This document shows, piece by piece, positions 22,372 to 33,506 of a stretch of 64,000 nt of DNA. Both the position numbers and the translations under genes were made by a program. The stretch covers positions 597,501-661,500 of the forward strand of contig JAFMOC010000043.1 of NCBI GenBank assembly GCA_019802505.1, read 5' to 3'. The notes beneath the pieces were generated by a model. The model was not told the origin of the DNA. It made no database searches and saw nothing but the letters and a program-made list of their open reading frames with translations. This stretch comes from Corydoras sp. C115. Lineage: Eukaryota > Chordata > Actinopteri > Siluriformes > Callichthyidae. Position 1 is the first letter of the stretch. Each line of letters opens with the position of its first letter.

Positions 22372-23640
22372 GGTTCGAATCATCAGATGCATGACGTGAA
22401 CTCTAACACTAACAAAAGGCTTTTACAGGAAATCAGCATGACGAGCTCCGGGTCGTTACGTTTTTTACGCTACTTGCTGAGAAGCACAATAACAATAACC
22501 CGGGGGTTCGAAAGGATCTACAGGACTGCAGGTCCTGAACACCACTGAGAAATACTGCCTTTTTCTCACATTGATGAAAAGAACAACAATAAGGAAACAC
22601 TGCTGTGTAAGTTTTAATATACAGGGGTTTATACTTGTTTAAAGTGTAACACCCCACGTAATTGAAGTTCCTGTCTTGTGTGTAGTTTCCAAACCCTTCA
22701 ATAGATGGCAGAGTTGTAGTGAACTGTCAAATGTCAAATCGGATGGGGTCAGGACAGATCTGCCTTCTCTCTGGGGCTCTTAGAGATACTGTGCACGGGA
22801 CAGAGTGTAAAGATGATGAGTTTTAGTCATACAGCGGGGTCATGGTTAACATGGAAACAGGACCAGAGCTGCAAAAAGGGCAAGCGGGCAGTTTTAGAAG
22901 TCGGGGGGGGTGGGCTGGGTTTGTGTGTGTGAGCTGGACATTAAAAAAACAGAAAGGCAAAACATCTGCAACAAAGGACCGACTAGTGATCTGTTCACTC
23001 GGTCACGTCTCACTCAAACATACAGCATGCTGTGTTCCAGTTTGTCAGAATGCCTCCCAGCAAAGATTCTGACAGCAGATAGACCAGACCCTTAGACTCC
23101 TCAGGGTTTAATTAAAGACAGGAGACAGGGGTGTGTGGGTAGGGGGGGGGGGGGGTGGGGGGAGGTCTGTATGCGACTGCAGCGGCGGCAACACCAGGAT
23201 CTGCAAAGGCGTCTCCCAGTCGCGGTAAACAAGTGTTAAAGTCGTGAGGTTTGGCTCGGCCCCATTTCACTTCCCAACATCACATCAGTGTTACAGAACG
23301 AAGGGAAATAAAAACAAGCAAAATATAAATCAATTCTTCTTTTAAAAACCACCCCTGTATCGTGTTCATTCCAAATTAATTCTGCTTGTAAAGTACAAAA
23401 TTTAGTAGAAAATGGGCCATTTATCCATAGAAAAACAAATTTATTAATTACCACTAATGAGTTAATTAACTGGTACAATTTTTTATCTGATTCATGTGTT
23501 GTCATCAAACAATTGTGCAAAGTTTCGGCTGAATCGGATAACGGGAAGTGGGTGACAGCTTTTGCAAACTTTTTAGCAGAATCACAGACACACAGATGAA
23601 GCTGATGTAGGTGAGGTAATAATATTATTTATATCTAATA
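22372..23640. other. Intron 2, unique sequence
   Basis: Contains a G-rich tract at about 23139-23165. No gene or repeat was recognised. Confidence 0.45.
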
Positions 23641-23808
23641 GAGAGTGTGTGTGTGTGTGTGTGTGAGTGAGTGTGTGCCCAGCGATGGATTGGCGCCCTG
23701 TCCTGGGTCTATCTGCCCAGCGCCCGAAATGTTCTTCCCTGGATGGGCATGGGGAACCCCACCGCGACCCTAATAGAGGATAAAGCGGAAGATAATGAAT
23801 GAATGAAT
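23641..23808 (+). repeat. 5'-truncated V-SINE
   Basis: Starts in the GT-rich segment and runs through 'cccagcgatggattggcgcc' to the (gaat)n tail. Confidence 0.82.
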
Positions 23809-23819
23809 ATATTTATATT

Positions 23820-24175
23820 TATTATTATTATTAATATTACTACTACTACTTGTTATTGTTATTGCAGTTATTACTATAGTTATTCCAATATTACTGTTTA
23901 CCAATAGTACTGTATATGTACTATTTAAATCGCATTTACATTGCCTTTCATTATTACTACATAATTATAGTATTGAAACATTTACATCATTACATCACAC
24001 TGCATTTTACTTTTTTACTGTTATTAATCTGGAATTAGTTACTTTTTTTTGTTTTTGTTTTATGTCTTAATGTCATAAATGTCTTGTAACCGTGGGACAG
24101 TGAGGAACTTAATTTCGATTACTTTGTATGTATAGAACGTGAAGAAATTGACAATAAAGCCTACTTTGACTTTGA
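23820..24175 (+). repeat. LINE 3' UTR-like repeat, second copy
   Basis: Parallels 15770-16118 feature by feature, ending 'gaaattgacaataaagccta' and 'ctttgactttg'. No coding part. Confidence 0.65.
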
Positions 24176-24463
24176 AAAAATAAAAACACAGAGGGAAAAA
24201 AAAACATGTTCCTAACGCATGAGAGATGGTGTTAATGTGGTGGATCGAGGGAAAAACCCTTTTGGAGAAGAAAAGATAGAAAAACACGGGGCTTTCCAAC
24301 GAAGAGGAACTCAAATCAGACGCCTGATTAAAATTCCTCTTCTGATGAAAAATAAGAGAAGAGGGAACGCAAACAGGACGGAACGCAAAGCAACACGGCC
24401 CAGATGCACGGTTGACATCATGTGATGTAGCATTTTGGTATTCCGGCAGTTCGGGTCACTTAC

Positions 24464-24610
24464 GGCAGCCCTTCTCGTCGCCCTTGTCGAAGCAGTCTGG
24501 ATACCCATCGCACTGCCAGCTCCCGAGGATACACGAGCCATCGGCACACATGAAGTTTCCGGGGATGTTGCACTCAATGGTGAAGTTATTGTCATGCAGC
24601 AGCTGACTGT
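24464..24610 (-). CDS. ldlrad3: ldlrad3 coding exon 2: first LDLa module
   Basis: This 147-nt exon is phase 1 at both ends. The acceptor is ...atgttttcag (24612-24611) and the donor is GTAAGT from 24463 downward. It encodes residues about 18-66: the mature N terminus D-S-Q-L-L with an N-glycosylation sequon N-F-T (about 26-28), then a six-cysteine LDLa module (about 31, 39, 44, 51, 57, 66) with acidic calcium-cage residues D-C-F-D-K-G-D-E. The segment E-C-N-I-P-G-N-F-M-C and the W-Q-C-D-G turn are hallmarks of LDLRAD3 domain 1. In mammals this outermost domain is reported as the contact site for Venezuelan equine encephalitis virus, for which LDLRAD3 is a receptor. Nothing here shows whether the fish protein shares that property. 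Confidence 0.95.
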
Positions 24611-24754
24611 CTGAAAACATGACATCAGAGTACGATTACAATCACCATGGTTACCAAGAACTGAAGCACACTAACATGAAGATTCAGGATGTGGTTTCAT
24701 TCCCAACTCTGTCCGTAAGGCAGAGTCACTAGGCAGGATTTGAACAAATACCTG

Positions 24755-24840
24755 CGGTGGGGGTTCCCCATGCCCATTTGTATGGGGCAATTTTTGAGAA
24801 TTCAATTAACTTGATCCATGTTTTTGGACTGTGGGAGGGG
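24755..24840 (-). repeat. Internally deleted V-SINE fragment
   Basis: 'ggggttccccatgcccat' joins directly to 'tgtatggggcaatttttgag' and 'gatccatgtttttggactg'. The GT-rich middle of the element is lost. Confidence 0.75.
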
Positions 24841-25684
24841 AATATAAAAATAAAGAAATAAATGAATAAAAATAAAAATTGAATCCGCCATGTGCTTTTA
24901 AACTGATTATATTTAAAAATGATAATAAAGTCACTGTATTTTTCAAAATAATAGACATGTGACATTGCAGAAGCTAAAGGCGGTAAAATTAAACATGAGT
25001 GTGTGACGTTTGTCTTGTAGCTGTGTGTATATATAATATTAATATATAAATATAAAAACTTTACTCGTATGATGAAAGCAGCTGGTCTTACTGATTACTG
25101 ATCGGTGAATCTTTCAATACAATCAACAGGTAACCAAACAGGTTCCAACTAGTTACAAGTTTCGATATAAAAGACTGATCAGTAGAACCCTGTATGTTAC
25201 ACCGGCGCATGAAGCACTCCGGGGCAAAATCAATATTAATCTAATATCTGCCATTACACACAGGTCTCTGGTGTTCCATCTGCAGGTATGTTGCTCTTAA
25301 ATGAAAGCTATACGCTGCAGCTGGAACACACTCCCACGGAACCGAACGAGGTCTTAAATGAAATAAAAACCTACTGTAATCAAAACATCGAGAACACATA
25401 TCGGTATTCAAACCTGGATCCCCAGCTCTAAATAGCCCCTATTTAAAATTGTCCCTATATAGTGCATGTGTGTGTGTGTGTGTGTGTGTGTCCAGCGATG
25501 GATCAGCATTCTGTCCTGGGTGTAAAGGGTTTAGGGTTTTTATTTTGCATTCCAAACTACACACCTTTAAACATGCAAAGTGCAATATCATATAGAACCC
25601 GCGTCTCTCATGTACCATGTGCCGCCCGGTGGCCCAAATTTCAGCGTGTTCTTGACTGCGAGTATAAATTTAACTGACTATAAT
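24841..25684. other. Intron 1 near exon 2: AT-rich, with SINE scraps
   Basis: SINE scraps occur at about 25402-25530, partly inverted, around a (TG)n tract at about 25465-25490. No exon was recognised. Confidence 0.5.
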
Positions 25685-26060
25685 TTAATGAGAAGCCGCC
25701 GCCGCCGCCGTTTCGGGTCTCTGAGTCTCTCCCCGTCTGATGGATGGGGCTGGCTTTGTGACAGGATTCATTTCCACATTTCCACTATGGCGCTCGGGGA
25801 GGCCCAGGCGCAAATGTTTCAGCCAGCTCATGTTTCCCCAAACGTGGGCCGTCAGATCGATGGGGAGGATCGGGTGGCCTTGTCTCACGCCGCTGCGCTC
25901 AGGCCTGTCTGCGCGTCCCGTCACTGTGATAACAGTAATTCAATGCGGGCAGCGAGGAAAGAGGAGGCCGGGAGTGAGACAGGGCGCCAGTGGCATGACA
26001 CGCCAGTGTGCTACGGCAATCACAACGGATAAATACTGTCTCCGCTGGGTTCTCCGGTAT
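25685..26060. other. GC-rich, repeat-free segment ~1.1 kb upstream of exon 2
   Basis: A (GCC)n-like start ('gccgccgccgccg') leads into ~350 bp of GC-rich sequence with several CpGs, in sharp contrast to its AT-rich flanks. Long frames exist on both strands (for example 25580-26032 plus) but none shows a known motif or convincing splice context. It may be an intronic regulatory element or an alternative first-exon region. This is inference only. Confidence 0.35.
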
Positions 26061-26116
26061 GAGACATGCTCATTCAGATGTTATTGTATTAAAATACAAA
26101 CATACAGTCAATAATA

Positions 26117-26119
26117 TAT

Positions 26120-26193
<74 letters not shown>
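26117..26193. repeat. (TA)n microsatellite followed by T-run
   Basis: Uninterrupted TA dinucleotides for about 75 bp, then poly-T to 26207. Confidence 0.97.
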
Positions 26194-26207
<14 letters not shown>

Positions 26208-26219
26208 AAACAAGTAGTT

Positions 26220-26620
26220 CCTGTGCTTCAATCTGATTGGCTGAGCCGTCTGTCTAGCTGTGATGTTACTGATAATAATGCACACCTCGCCGCTTCACCT
26301 TCATATGAATGCGTCATATTAAACACAAATTATTTTCCCGCCATTGTTTATAAACTTTGGCGCCCTGTCCTGGGTGCATCTGCCCAGCACCCGAAACGTT
26401 CTCCCCTGGATGGGCATGGGGAACCCCCCCGCGACCCTAATATAGGATTATATTAGCGGAAAATAATGAATGAATGAATGAATGTTTATAAACTGTTCTG
26501 TAATTTGGCCACTAGATGACAGCATTTGAGAAACCAGAATCCTTTTACTCAGCGGTCAGCATTCATTTAAAAACAGGCTAGATTCCGTCATGGAAGACCA
26601 GTTTATTAACGAATAAACTT
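26220..26620 (+). repeat. Repeat R1, copy 3, interrupted by a short-form V-SINE
   Basis: R1 left ('tctgattggctgagcc') and right ('tctgtaatttggccactag', 'gagaaaccag') segments flank a SINE at 26357-26482. Confidence 0.75.
26357..26482 (+). repeat. Short-form V-SINE inside R1, 12-bp TSD
   Basis: The 126-nt 3' part begins 'ttggcgccctgtcc' and ends in (gaat)n. The duplication tgtttataaact lies at 26345-26356 and 26483-26494. It integrated as a truncated copy and is younger than R1. Confidence 0.88.
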
Positions 26621-26639
26621 CCAATAAACACATTTATGA

Positions 26640-26985
26640 GTTATTATAGTGCCTTTGTAACCATTTAATTAAAGCAATAAGGCTCTTGAAGTAGTGTATT
26701 ATTGTGAATAAATCACGGGAAAGAGGTATAAAGGCATTCTATTGATGGCACAGTGATGGGACCGTCATAAACCAGCCTTGTGACCTGAAGATCTCTGGTT
26801 TGATTCCAGGTCCCACCAAGTATGGCTGAAGTGCCCTTGTGCAAGGCACCACAATTGTTTCCCGGGCCCCATATACAGGGCTGCCCACCGCTCAGTGTGT
26901 GTGTGTGTGTGTGTGTGTCACTGCACGGATGGATTTAATATGGAGGACACACCTCTGTGTGCAGGTACAGTAGGCTGAATGATCA
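26640..26985 (+). repeat. R2 half-copy and a GT-rich SINE (SINE-C)
   Basis: 26640-26730 matches the left part of R2 and stops after 'gtgaataaatcacgggaaagagg'. 26745-26985 is SINE-C: 'ccagccttgtgacctgaag', a B-box-like 'ggtttgattccagg', 'aagtgcccttgtgcaaggca', (TG)n, and 'actgcacggatggatttaat'. Other SINE-C pieces lie near 1015, 28165 and 31815. Confidence 0.65.
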
Positions 26986-27633
26986 GTTTATCTTTATTTT
27001 GATAAAGCCGAAGCAAAAGCAGAACGTCTATTCATCTGAGGCAGCAGTCGAAAGGAGGAGGTAGCAATTAGGCATGAATATAAATCTAGTGTTTGGGGCA
27101 AAATTTCCAAACACTGAGCAGCAAACCATATTAAACGAGTGAGAACAATGAATACATGCATGCACAACGACAGGGAGACTCCAGCTGCAGTGGGTGGGCA
27201 GAGGTCTGCAGTGAGATCAAAGCCAGCTGAAGAGACGGCGTTCACAGGTGGGATTTTAAAACCCTGACAGCAAAAGGCAGGGTGTCTGAAATCGGGGGGA
27301 TGCTAGAATTATTGTTTCAGATGATTTTCTCCAGAGGGTGAGGGGGGGGGTACTTGAGAAGGTGGGTAAAGCAGCTGAAACATCAAGAGGAGGTGGAAGA
27401 TGGAAACAAGATAGTTGGCATTCATATTCGTCACTAATTTTCATTCGATCCTGACAAACCTGTAACCATGCACATCCGAACACGACCAGCCGCTGCATCA
27501 CTGGTTAGCAAATCAGAAGACAGAGTAGTTATGATGTCATACTTTGTTACATGCTACTTCTCAGTGGCCAGCTTTATGTAAATAGACGTTTTCTGGGATT
27601 CACACAGCTGATGTACAACTATTTAATAAAGTC
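26986..27633. other. Intron 1, unique sequence
   Basis: No gene or repeat recognised. Confidence 0.45.
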
Positions 27634-27643
27634 ATATTTATTT

Positions 27644-27996
27644 GGGCGGCACGGTGGCTTAGTGGTCAGCACGTTCGCCTCTCAGCGCTAGGGATTCCTG
27701 GTTCGAATCCCCATCTGGGTGGAGTTTCCATGTTCTCCCCGTGTCTGCGTGGGTTTCCTCCGGGTTCTCCGGTTTCCTCCCACAGTCCAAAAACATGGAT
27801 CAAGTCAATTGAGTTCTCCAAATTGCCCCATGTAGAGTGTGTTTGTGTGAGTGTGTGCCCAGCGATAGATTGGCGCCCTGTCCTGGGTGTATCTGCCCAA
27901 CGCCCGAAACATTCTCCCCTAGATGGGCATGGGGAACCCCACCGCGACCCTAATATATAGGACAAAGTGGAATATAATGAATGAATGAATGAATGA
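27644..27996 (+). repeat. Full-length V-SINE with 10-bp TSD
   Basis: Begins gggcggcacggtgg and ends in (gaat)n. The duplication atatttattt lies at 27634-27643 and 27997-28006. A and B boxes are intact. Confidence 0.88.
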
Positions 27997-28164
27997 ATAT
28001 TTATTTTGATGAATAAGTCTTAAAACAGCTGGCTGGCCTCCAACATGTAGCTGATGTTAGGAATGAGGCATTAGAGCTAGTGGATTAGGGGATTGCAGCA
28101 GCACCCTCTGGAGGTGAATAATAAACCACACATGCTCGGCACGTCCCGAAGTATCTGGGGCAGT

Positions 28165-28630
28165 CGTAGGTTTTTTTCTTAAGAAACAAGCCTTGTTACC
28201 CGAAGGTCCCCGGTTCAACTCCTGGTCCCAACAAGTGCAATGACTGAAGTGCCCTTGGGGCACCTCAGGTACCGTAACATTGCTGCCTACCACTCCAGGT
28301 ACACGTGCTCACTTCACTCAGTGTGTGTGTTGGGTAAAATGTTGAAGACCAATCCATCCATCCATTATCATCCACGTAATCCTACACTAGGGTCGTCGGG
28401 GGGAGGGGAGAACGGTTCAGGCGCTGGCAGATAGACCCAGGACATCACTGAGCAAACACTCACTCACACAGTCATACACCCACTATATAGGAGCAATTTA
28501 GAGCATCCCATTTACCTTGAATCCATGGTTTTGGACTGTAGAAACCGGAGAACCCAGGGAAAACCACAGGGATAACGTGGAACCTCCATCCAGAGCGGAC
28601 CAGAGGCGAACATGCTAACCACTAAGCCCC
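28165..28630. repeat. SINE-C (plus) followed by diverged V-SINE (minus)
   Basis: 28165-28345 is SINE-C ('ttacccgaaggtccccggtt', 'gaagtgcccttgg', 'gtgctcacttcactcagtg'). 28350-28630 is an inverted V-SINE from a (ccat)n tail to 'catgctaaccactaagc'. Confidence 0.7.
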
Positions 28631-29627
28631 AGTTTTCTGATAAGTTCACCGAGTTCCTGCACTGTCGGTTGGTAATAAGAAGTAGTTGGGACATTAACGT
28701 ATCTGACAGCAATTTGTTTAAATAACGAGCTATTAACCCAGACTCCTCCCAGCTCTGTTTTCCTCCGTATTTCACAGATCAACAGGTTGACGGTTAAATG
28801 GCGACTAATGATGGTGGCCACCGACTCAAAGCTTCAAAGGCATCCCCATTACAGCCTGGTTCCAGAGACAGAGATTTATCGTCCTGACACACAGCACAAG
28901 CCTCATATACAGGATCACTACCCCGAGTATCGCATTACCCCTGCGTAACTGCTCCCTCAGGCACAGATCATTATTGGATACAATCATGACTGATGCATGA
29001 AGTGCATGACTGATGAAGCAACAATCCGCCACTGTACCAGCGACTCGCGCCGAATTCCTAATGAAAATCACTACAGGGCCCTCGCACTCACTAAAGCAGC
29101 GCCGCAAAGACCCTCATCAATCTGCTTCCTCTCTCAGTGTGCACGAGGCACGCATCGGAAATCAAATGGAGGAGGAACAAAGCCATTCCAGTTCCCCATC
29201 CTTCTAATTAGCTACGTTTAACTGTGGCCTAAGACGCCTCGAGAGCAGTCAGCTCCAAAATCACTGGCACCAAGGGATGAAGGGGAAAAGGTTATGAAAA
29301 CGGTCTTCGCTTGAAGTCACAGTGAGATTTAAACAAGAAATCCCATTCAGAGAGCGGAATATAAAACCAAACACAAACCAGCCGGCTAACCACAACCTCT
29401 GGATTCAGCGCGAGTCGACAGAACAGCAGTTTGTGGTAATGTCGGGGTGTTTTTTATAAACTGTCCTGCTGGAGGCCTGAATTATAGCACAGCGCTTAAA
29501 CACCCGGGTAATCCATCATGTGGGGGTTCCACTGGGAACAGAATGGCGCACTTGGGTGTGTGTCCGTGGGGAGTCAGAGGTTTTGATGATTGTATGGTAC
29601 ATGGTATTTAATAAAAATTTTCTGCAA
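28631..29627. other. Intron 1, ~1 kb repeat-free
   Basis: Mixed composition with no recognised exon. 28800-29220 has no repeat signatures and is a candidate for conservation testing. Confidence 0.4.
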
Positions 29628-29638
29628 GGTTTCTTCTT

Positions 29639-30020
29639 CATTCATTCATTCATTATCTCCTGCTTTATCCTCTATTAGGGTCGCAGTGGGGTTCCCCATG
29701 CCCATCCAGGGGAGAACATCTTGGGCGCTGGGCAGATACACCCAGGACAGGGCGCCAATCCATCGCTGGGCACACACTTTCTCACACAGACAAACTCTAT
29801 ATGGGGCAATTTTGAGAATTCAATTGACTTAATCCATGTTTTTGGACTGTGGGAGGAAACCGGAGAACCCGGAGGAAACCCACGCAGACACGGGGAGAAC
29901 ATGGAAACTCCACCCAGATGGGGAAAACATGGAAACTCCACCCAGATGGGGATTCGAACCGGGAATCCCTAGCGCTAAGAGGCGAACGTGCTAACCACTA
30001 AGCCACCGTGCCGCCCACAG
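29639..30020 (-). repeat. Full-length V-SINE with 11-bp TSD
   Basis: The duplication ggtttcttctt lies at 29628-29638 and 30021-30031. It contains an internal ~29-bp tandem duplication of 'acatggaaactccacccaga' at about 29909-29945, so the protein-like frame there is artefactual. Confidence 0.87.
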
Positions 30021-30052
30021 GGTTTCTTCTTTTAAATAATAATAATAATAAT

Positions 30053-30459
30053 TAGGGCTGTATTCACCTAAAGATTTTCATAGTCGAATCTGATTCGTCA
30101 GATTTTCCCTATAGTCGACTGATAGTCGAATCCGTTAAAATTTCACCACAAGATGGCGCTAATGGCGTAGTTTTTAAAAAATATATTTTTTTATATATTT
30201 TACTTGTATTTCTAACAAAAGAAAACCTTTTTTTTCTTTTTCTTTTTTTTTTTTTTTTTCTAGAAATTAGGATGATTTTATTTGACAAAAGGCTATATAT
30301 ATAACGAAAACAAAGACATTTCATGTAAAAACTAATGCTTAGCAGCAGCCATGGGCGCCCCCATGTGGTCAAAATGGTACATTCAACTATGAGGTTTATA
30401 GTCGACTACGGTTCTCCGAATCGAATCGTCGAATCAGCGAATATTGCAGCTCACCCCTA
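30053..30459 (-). mobile_element. 407-bp hAT-type MITE, copy B
   Basis: Reverse orientation relative to copy A at 21964-22363; for example 'agccatgggcgcccccatgt' here is 'acatgggggtgcccatggct' there. The TSD ataataat (30045-30052 and 30460-30467) falls within a short (AAT)n tract. The length difference from copy A is mostly in the T-rich centre. Confidence 0.88.
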
Positions 30460-30467
30460 ATAATAAT

Positions 30468-31470
30468 AATAATAACTAATAAATATCTATAAGTTGCTTT
30501 TCTCCACTTGTTTAAAATAAAAGCTGCATCGCATGTTTTCACCTCAACTCTCTGCCTCGCTCTGCCTGCAGCATATCTAGTACAGTCTTCAGCGCTCCCC
30601 CTGGTGTTACAAGCAGGTAATTGCTTTTAGGCTAAACACAATATAATGATCAAAACATGAAACTTCAAACTACTCAACAGACAGAGTTGAAGTTCTTGCT
30701 GTAAGCATCACATCGAATGATTTAGCTGTTGTGTGTGTGTGTGGGGGGGGGCATTTGGAACTGGTTCGATTGACATTTAATGTGTCTAGTTGTTTGACAT
30801 TAACCAATTATCCTCTATTCACTAAAACATCTACAGATCCAGATCACCGCCGGCTTTAAAAACAAGTTCATGTTGTTGGTTTCTTTTTCTTTTAATTAAC
30901 ATACAACATTACGCGTCGCTGTAGTGGATTTAGTTGTAAAACAGAAAAGCGAGTGGGATGCAGTTCACGGTTCGAAATAAAGAGAGCGATCAATCAGTAC
31001 AGTCAGGTTGTGAATGGCTTTCCTTTGTGATGGAGTTCAAAGGAAAATGAGTTTTTATTTTGGTCAGGAGATGAATGTTACTTTCCAATTACAGAGCTTT
31101 TAATACATCTGCCATCTCGCCGAATTTTCAAGCAAAGCTGCGGGCTGGGAGCAATCAAAGGGCAGGAGAGGGCATGTGGGGTGGTATAAAGCTCACCCCC
31201 ACCACGCTACAGCAGCCACGGCGTGCGGGCCGTGTGATGCTGCACGACGGGGGCAGAAAGCTCGGAGGTTTAGTGCATTTTAATTAAACGAAAGCAGGAA
31301 TGATCATAAAAAAAGCCACATTCCTCCTGAGAGAAACGACACGAACGTTCTGCAAGCAGTTCTGAACGATTGGGGGCAACGGGACATTTTAAATTTGTTT
31401 CTTTTTAATAATACTTGTAGAGTTCTGTGTACATCCAAAAACACCATTTTAGTTTTTTTTTTTCATTGTA
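30468..31470. other. Intron 1, unique sequence
   Basis: Mostly repeat-free; a T/G-run lies at about 30731-30750. No exon was recognised. Confidence 0.45.
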
Positions 31471-31915
31471 GGGTGGCACGGTGGCTTAGTGGTTAGCATG
31501 TTCTCTCTCCACCCCAATCTGGGTGGAGTTTCCATGTTCTCCCCGTGTCCGCGTGGGTTTCCTCCGGGTTCTCCGGTTTCCTCCCACAGTCCAAAAACAT
31601 GGATCAAGGTCAATTGAATTCTCCAAATTGCCCCATATGTAGTGTGTGTCTGTGTGTGTGAGTTAGTGTGTGCTCAGCAATAGATTGGCACCTTGTCCAG
31701 CGCCCGAAACGTTCTCCCCTGGATGGGCATGGGGAACCCCCCCGCGACCCTAATAGAGGATAAAGCGGAAGATAATGAATGAATTATTAATTTCATTAGT
31801 TGTTCATCTCTGTGTGATTACAACCAGCCTTGCAACCTGAAGGTCCTGAACTTGAACTATGGCCGAAGTGCCGTTGAGCAAGTCACCTAACCCCGATTGC
31901 CCCCCCCCGGGCTCC
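31471..31915 (+). repeat. V-SINE (head partly deleted) followed by a SINE-C piece
   Basis: 31471-31785 has the A box and core but lacks the B-box block ('agcatgttctctctccacc' joins to 'ccaatctgggtgg'). 31815-31915 is SINE-C ('accagccttgcaacctgaag', 'ggccgaagtgccgttgagca'). Confidence 0.75.
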
Positions 31916-32814
31916 GTGTCCAAGTCATTTGGAACCGATGTTCAATAGCACACTAATTTGTCTTCCAAGTATGACTAGTTAAGCTTTGTTAGATCACAGA
32001 CAGCAGCTTTTGCATTTGTGTATTTTCCGCTCTTATTGTTTGTTCTTTTCACAGCCGTCCTGAGATTTGCAATTTGCCGCGCATGATTGAGCAAAGCGGC
32101 GGAATAAGGGTTCGGGACCAAAACGCATGTCTGACGGATTATTTAAAAAGGAAAAAATGAGCTAAGCGGCTTTTCTTGTGAATGTGCGCGTTCTGTTCAG
32201 GTCTCTCTCAGTACACACCTCACTCACAGCCTCGCAGCCTCGCAGCCAGCGCCACTCGAGCCGTCTGTGTGAATGTGGCTTTAGAACAAGTCTGACTCGA
32301 CACAGACTCCTGACTGCGCCGGACATGTCTTTCCAAAAGTCTCACCCAAAACTAATATTTTATCCTCACACATTCTTTTGTTTTGTACATATTGAGGATT
32401 TTAACGGGTTCTCTTTGATGCTCAGTGAGACTTCTTACCGTTGGAATAAATTAAAGAACCGGGAAGCTAATCTCTACTTGAACTAAATCAAACACAACAT
32501 TCAGTTTCAGTTGAAGCTGCATAATGAGGGACGTAGAGGTGATGGAAGATGGTGGTGAACGTTTAGGAATTAAGGAGGGAGGGGCTAAAGAAAACACGGT
32601 TAAAAAAAGGCTTCAGGTTAAACATTAAAGGAAAGAAAAAACGAGGCGTCCATTAGCAACACGCTGCGATCTGGTTCATATTTAAACATCAAGCTGTCCA
32701 CAAAGACCTGGCCCTGGTCACCAGCCAAGAGGGAGGGGGCTAAAAGGCTTTAGAAGCCTCTATGAATTATTAATGCTACATCTGGCTCTGGGTACTTTGT
32801 GAGGACGAGCATGT

Positions 32815-32851
<37 letters not shown>

Positions 32852-33094
32852 GGTGGGAGGGGGGGGGGTATGGGAGAAGGTGTGCAGCAGTGCAAGAATG
32901 CATCCGCAGCCTGAACATGTGCAACATCTCATCCTCCAGCAGCTGCTTCCTCAAGGTCAACACTATGGTGAGATCACTGCAGGGAACCAGAGCAGCTCTG
33001 CAGCTCAGAACCAATTTATGAGACATCACAGAAACGCTACGTTCTCCATGGCCTCAAATCCTGCCTTATTTACAGATGCTAGAACATCTCCTCA
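31916..33094. other. Intron 1, unique with a (TG)n tract
   Basis: (TG)n at about 32815-32850 is followed by a G-run. The frame at 32178-32486 has no recognisable domain or splice support. Confidence 0.5.
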
Positions 33095-33440
33095 TTAACC
33101 TCTTCACTAGGGTCACAGGGGGTTCCCCATGCCATCCAGGGGAGAACGTTTTGGATGTTGGGCAGACACAAACAGGACAGGGCGCAAGTCTATCACTAGG
33201 TGCACACACACACACACTATATATATATAGAACCCGGAAATGAGAACCTGGAAAACCCGGAAAAAACCCACGTGGACACGGGGAGAACATGGAAACTCCA
33301 CGCAGATTTCCAGCGCTACACCAACGAGCTCTTTAGGGGGGGGGGGGGGGGGTACTTGTGGTGGGAAGATACAACCAGGACCGTGCACCAATCCATCGGT
33401 GGGCACACATTCACACTATATAGGGAACATCTATATGGTA
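33095..33440 (-). repeat. Two V-SINE fragments with a G-run
   Basis: 33095-33320 is an inverted copy. 33337-33352 is poly-G. 33353-33440 repeats the 'ccaatccatcggtgggcaca' part of a second copy. Confidence 0.7.
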
Positions 33441-33506
33441 CGTGTAAAAAAATAGACAATGGAGCAAGAAGGGGGGGCGTGTCCAAACTGCTACTGTATA
33501 CAAATA

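Noticed and set aside
23130..23165. Possible G-quadruplex tract
   Set aside because: The G-runs could form one, but similar runs occur by slippage next to many SINEs here and nothing links this one to a function.
25580..26032. 150-codon plus-strand frame in the GC-rich segment
   Set aside because: Competing frames on both strands are equally open, as expected in GC-rich DNA. There is no domain and no clear splice pair. Kept only as a possible regulatory island.
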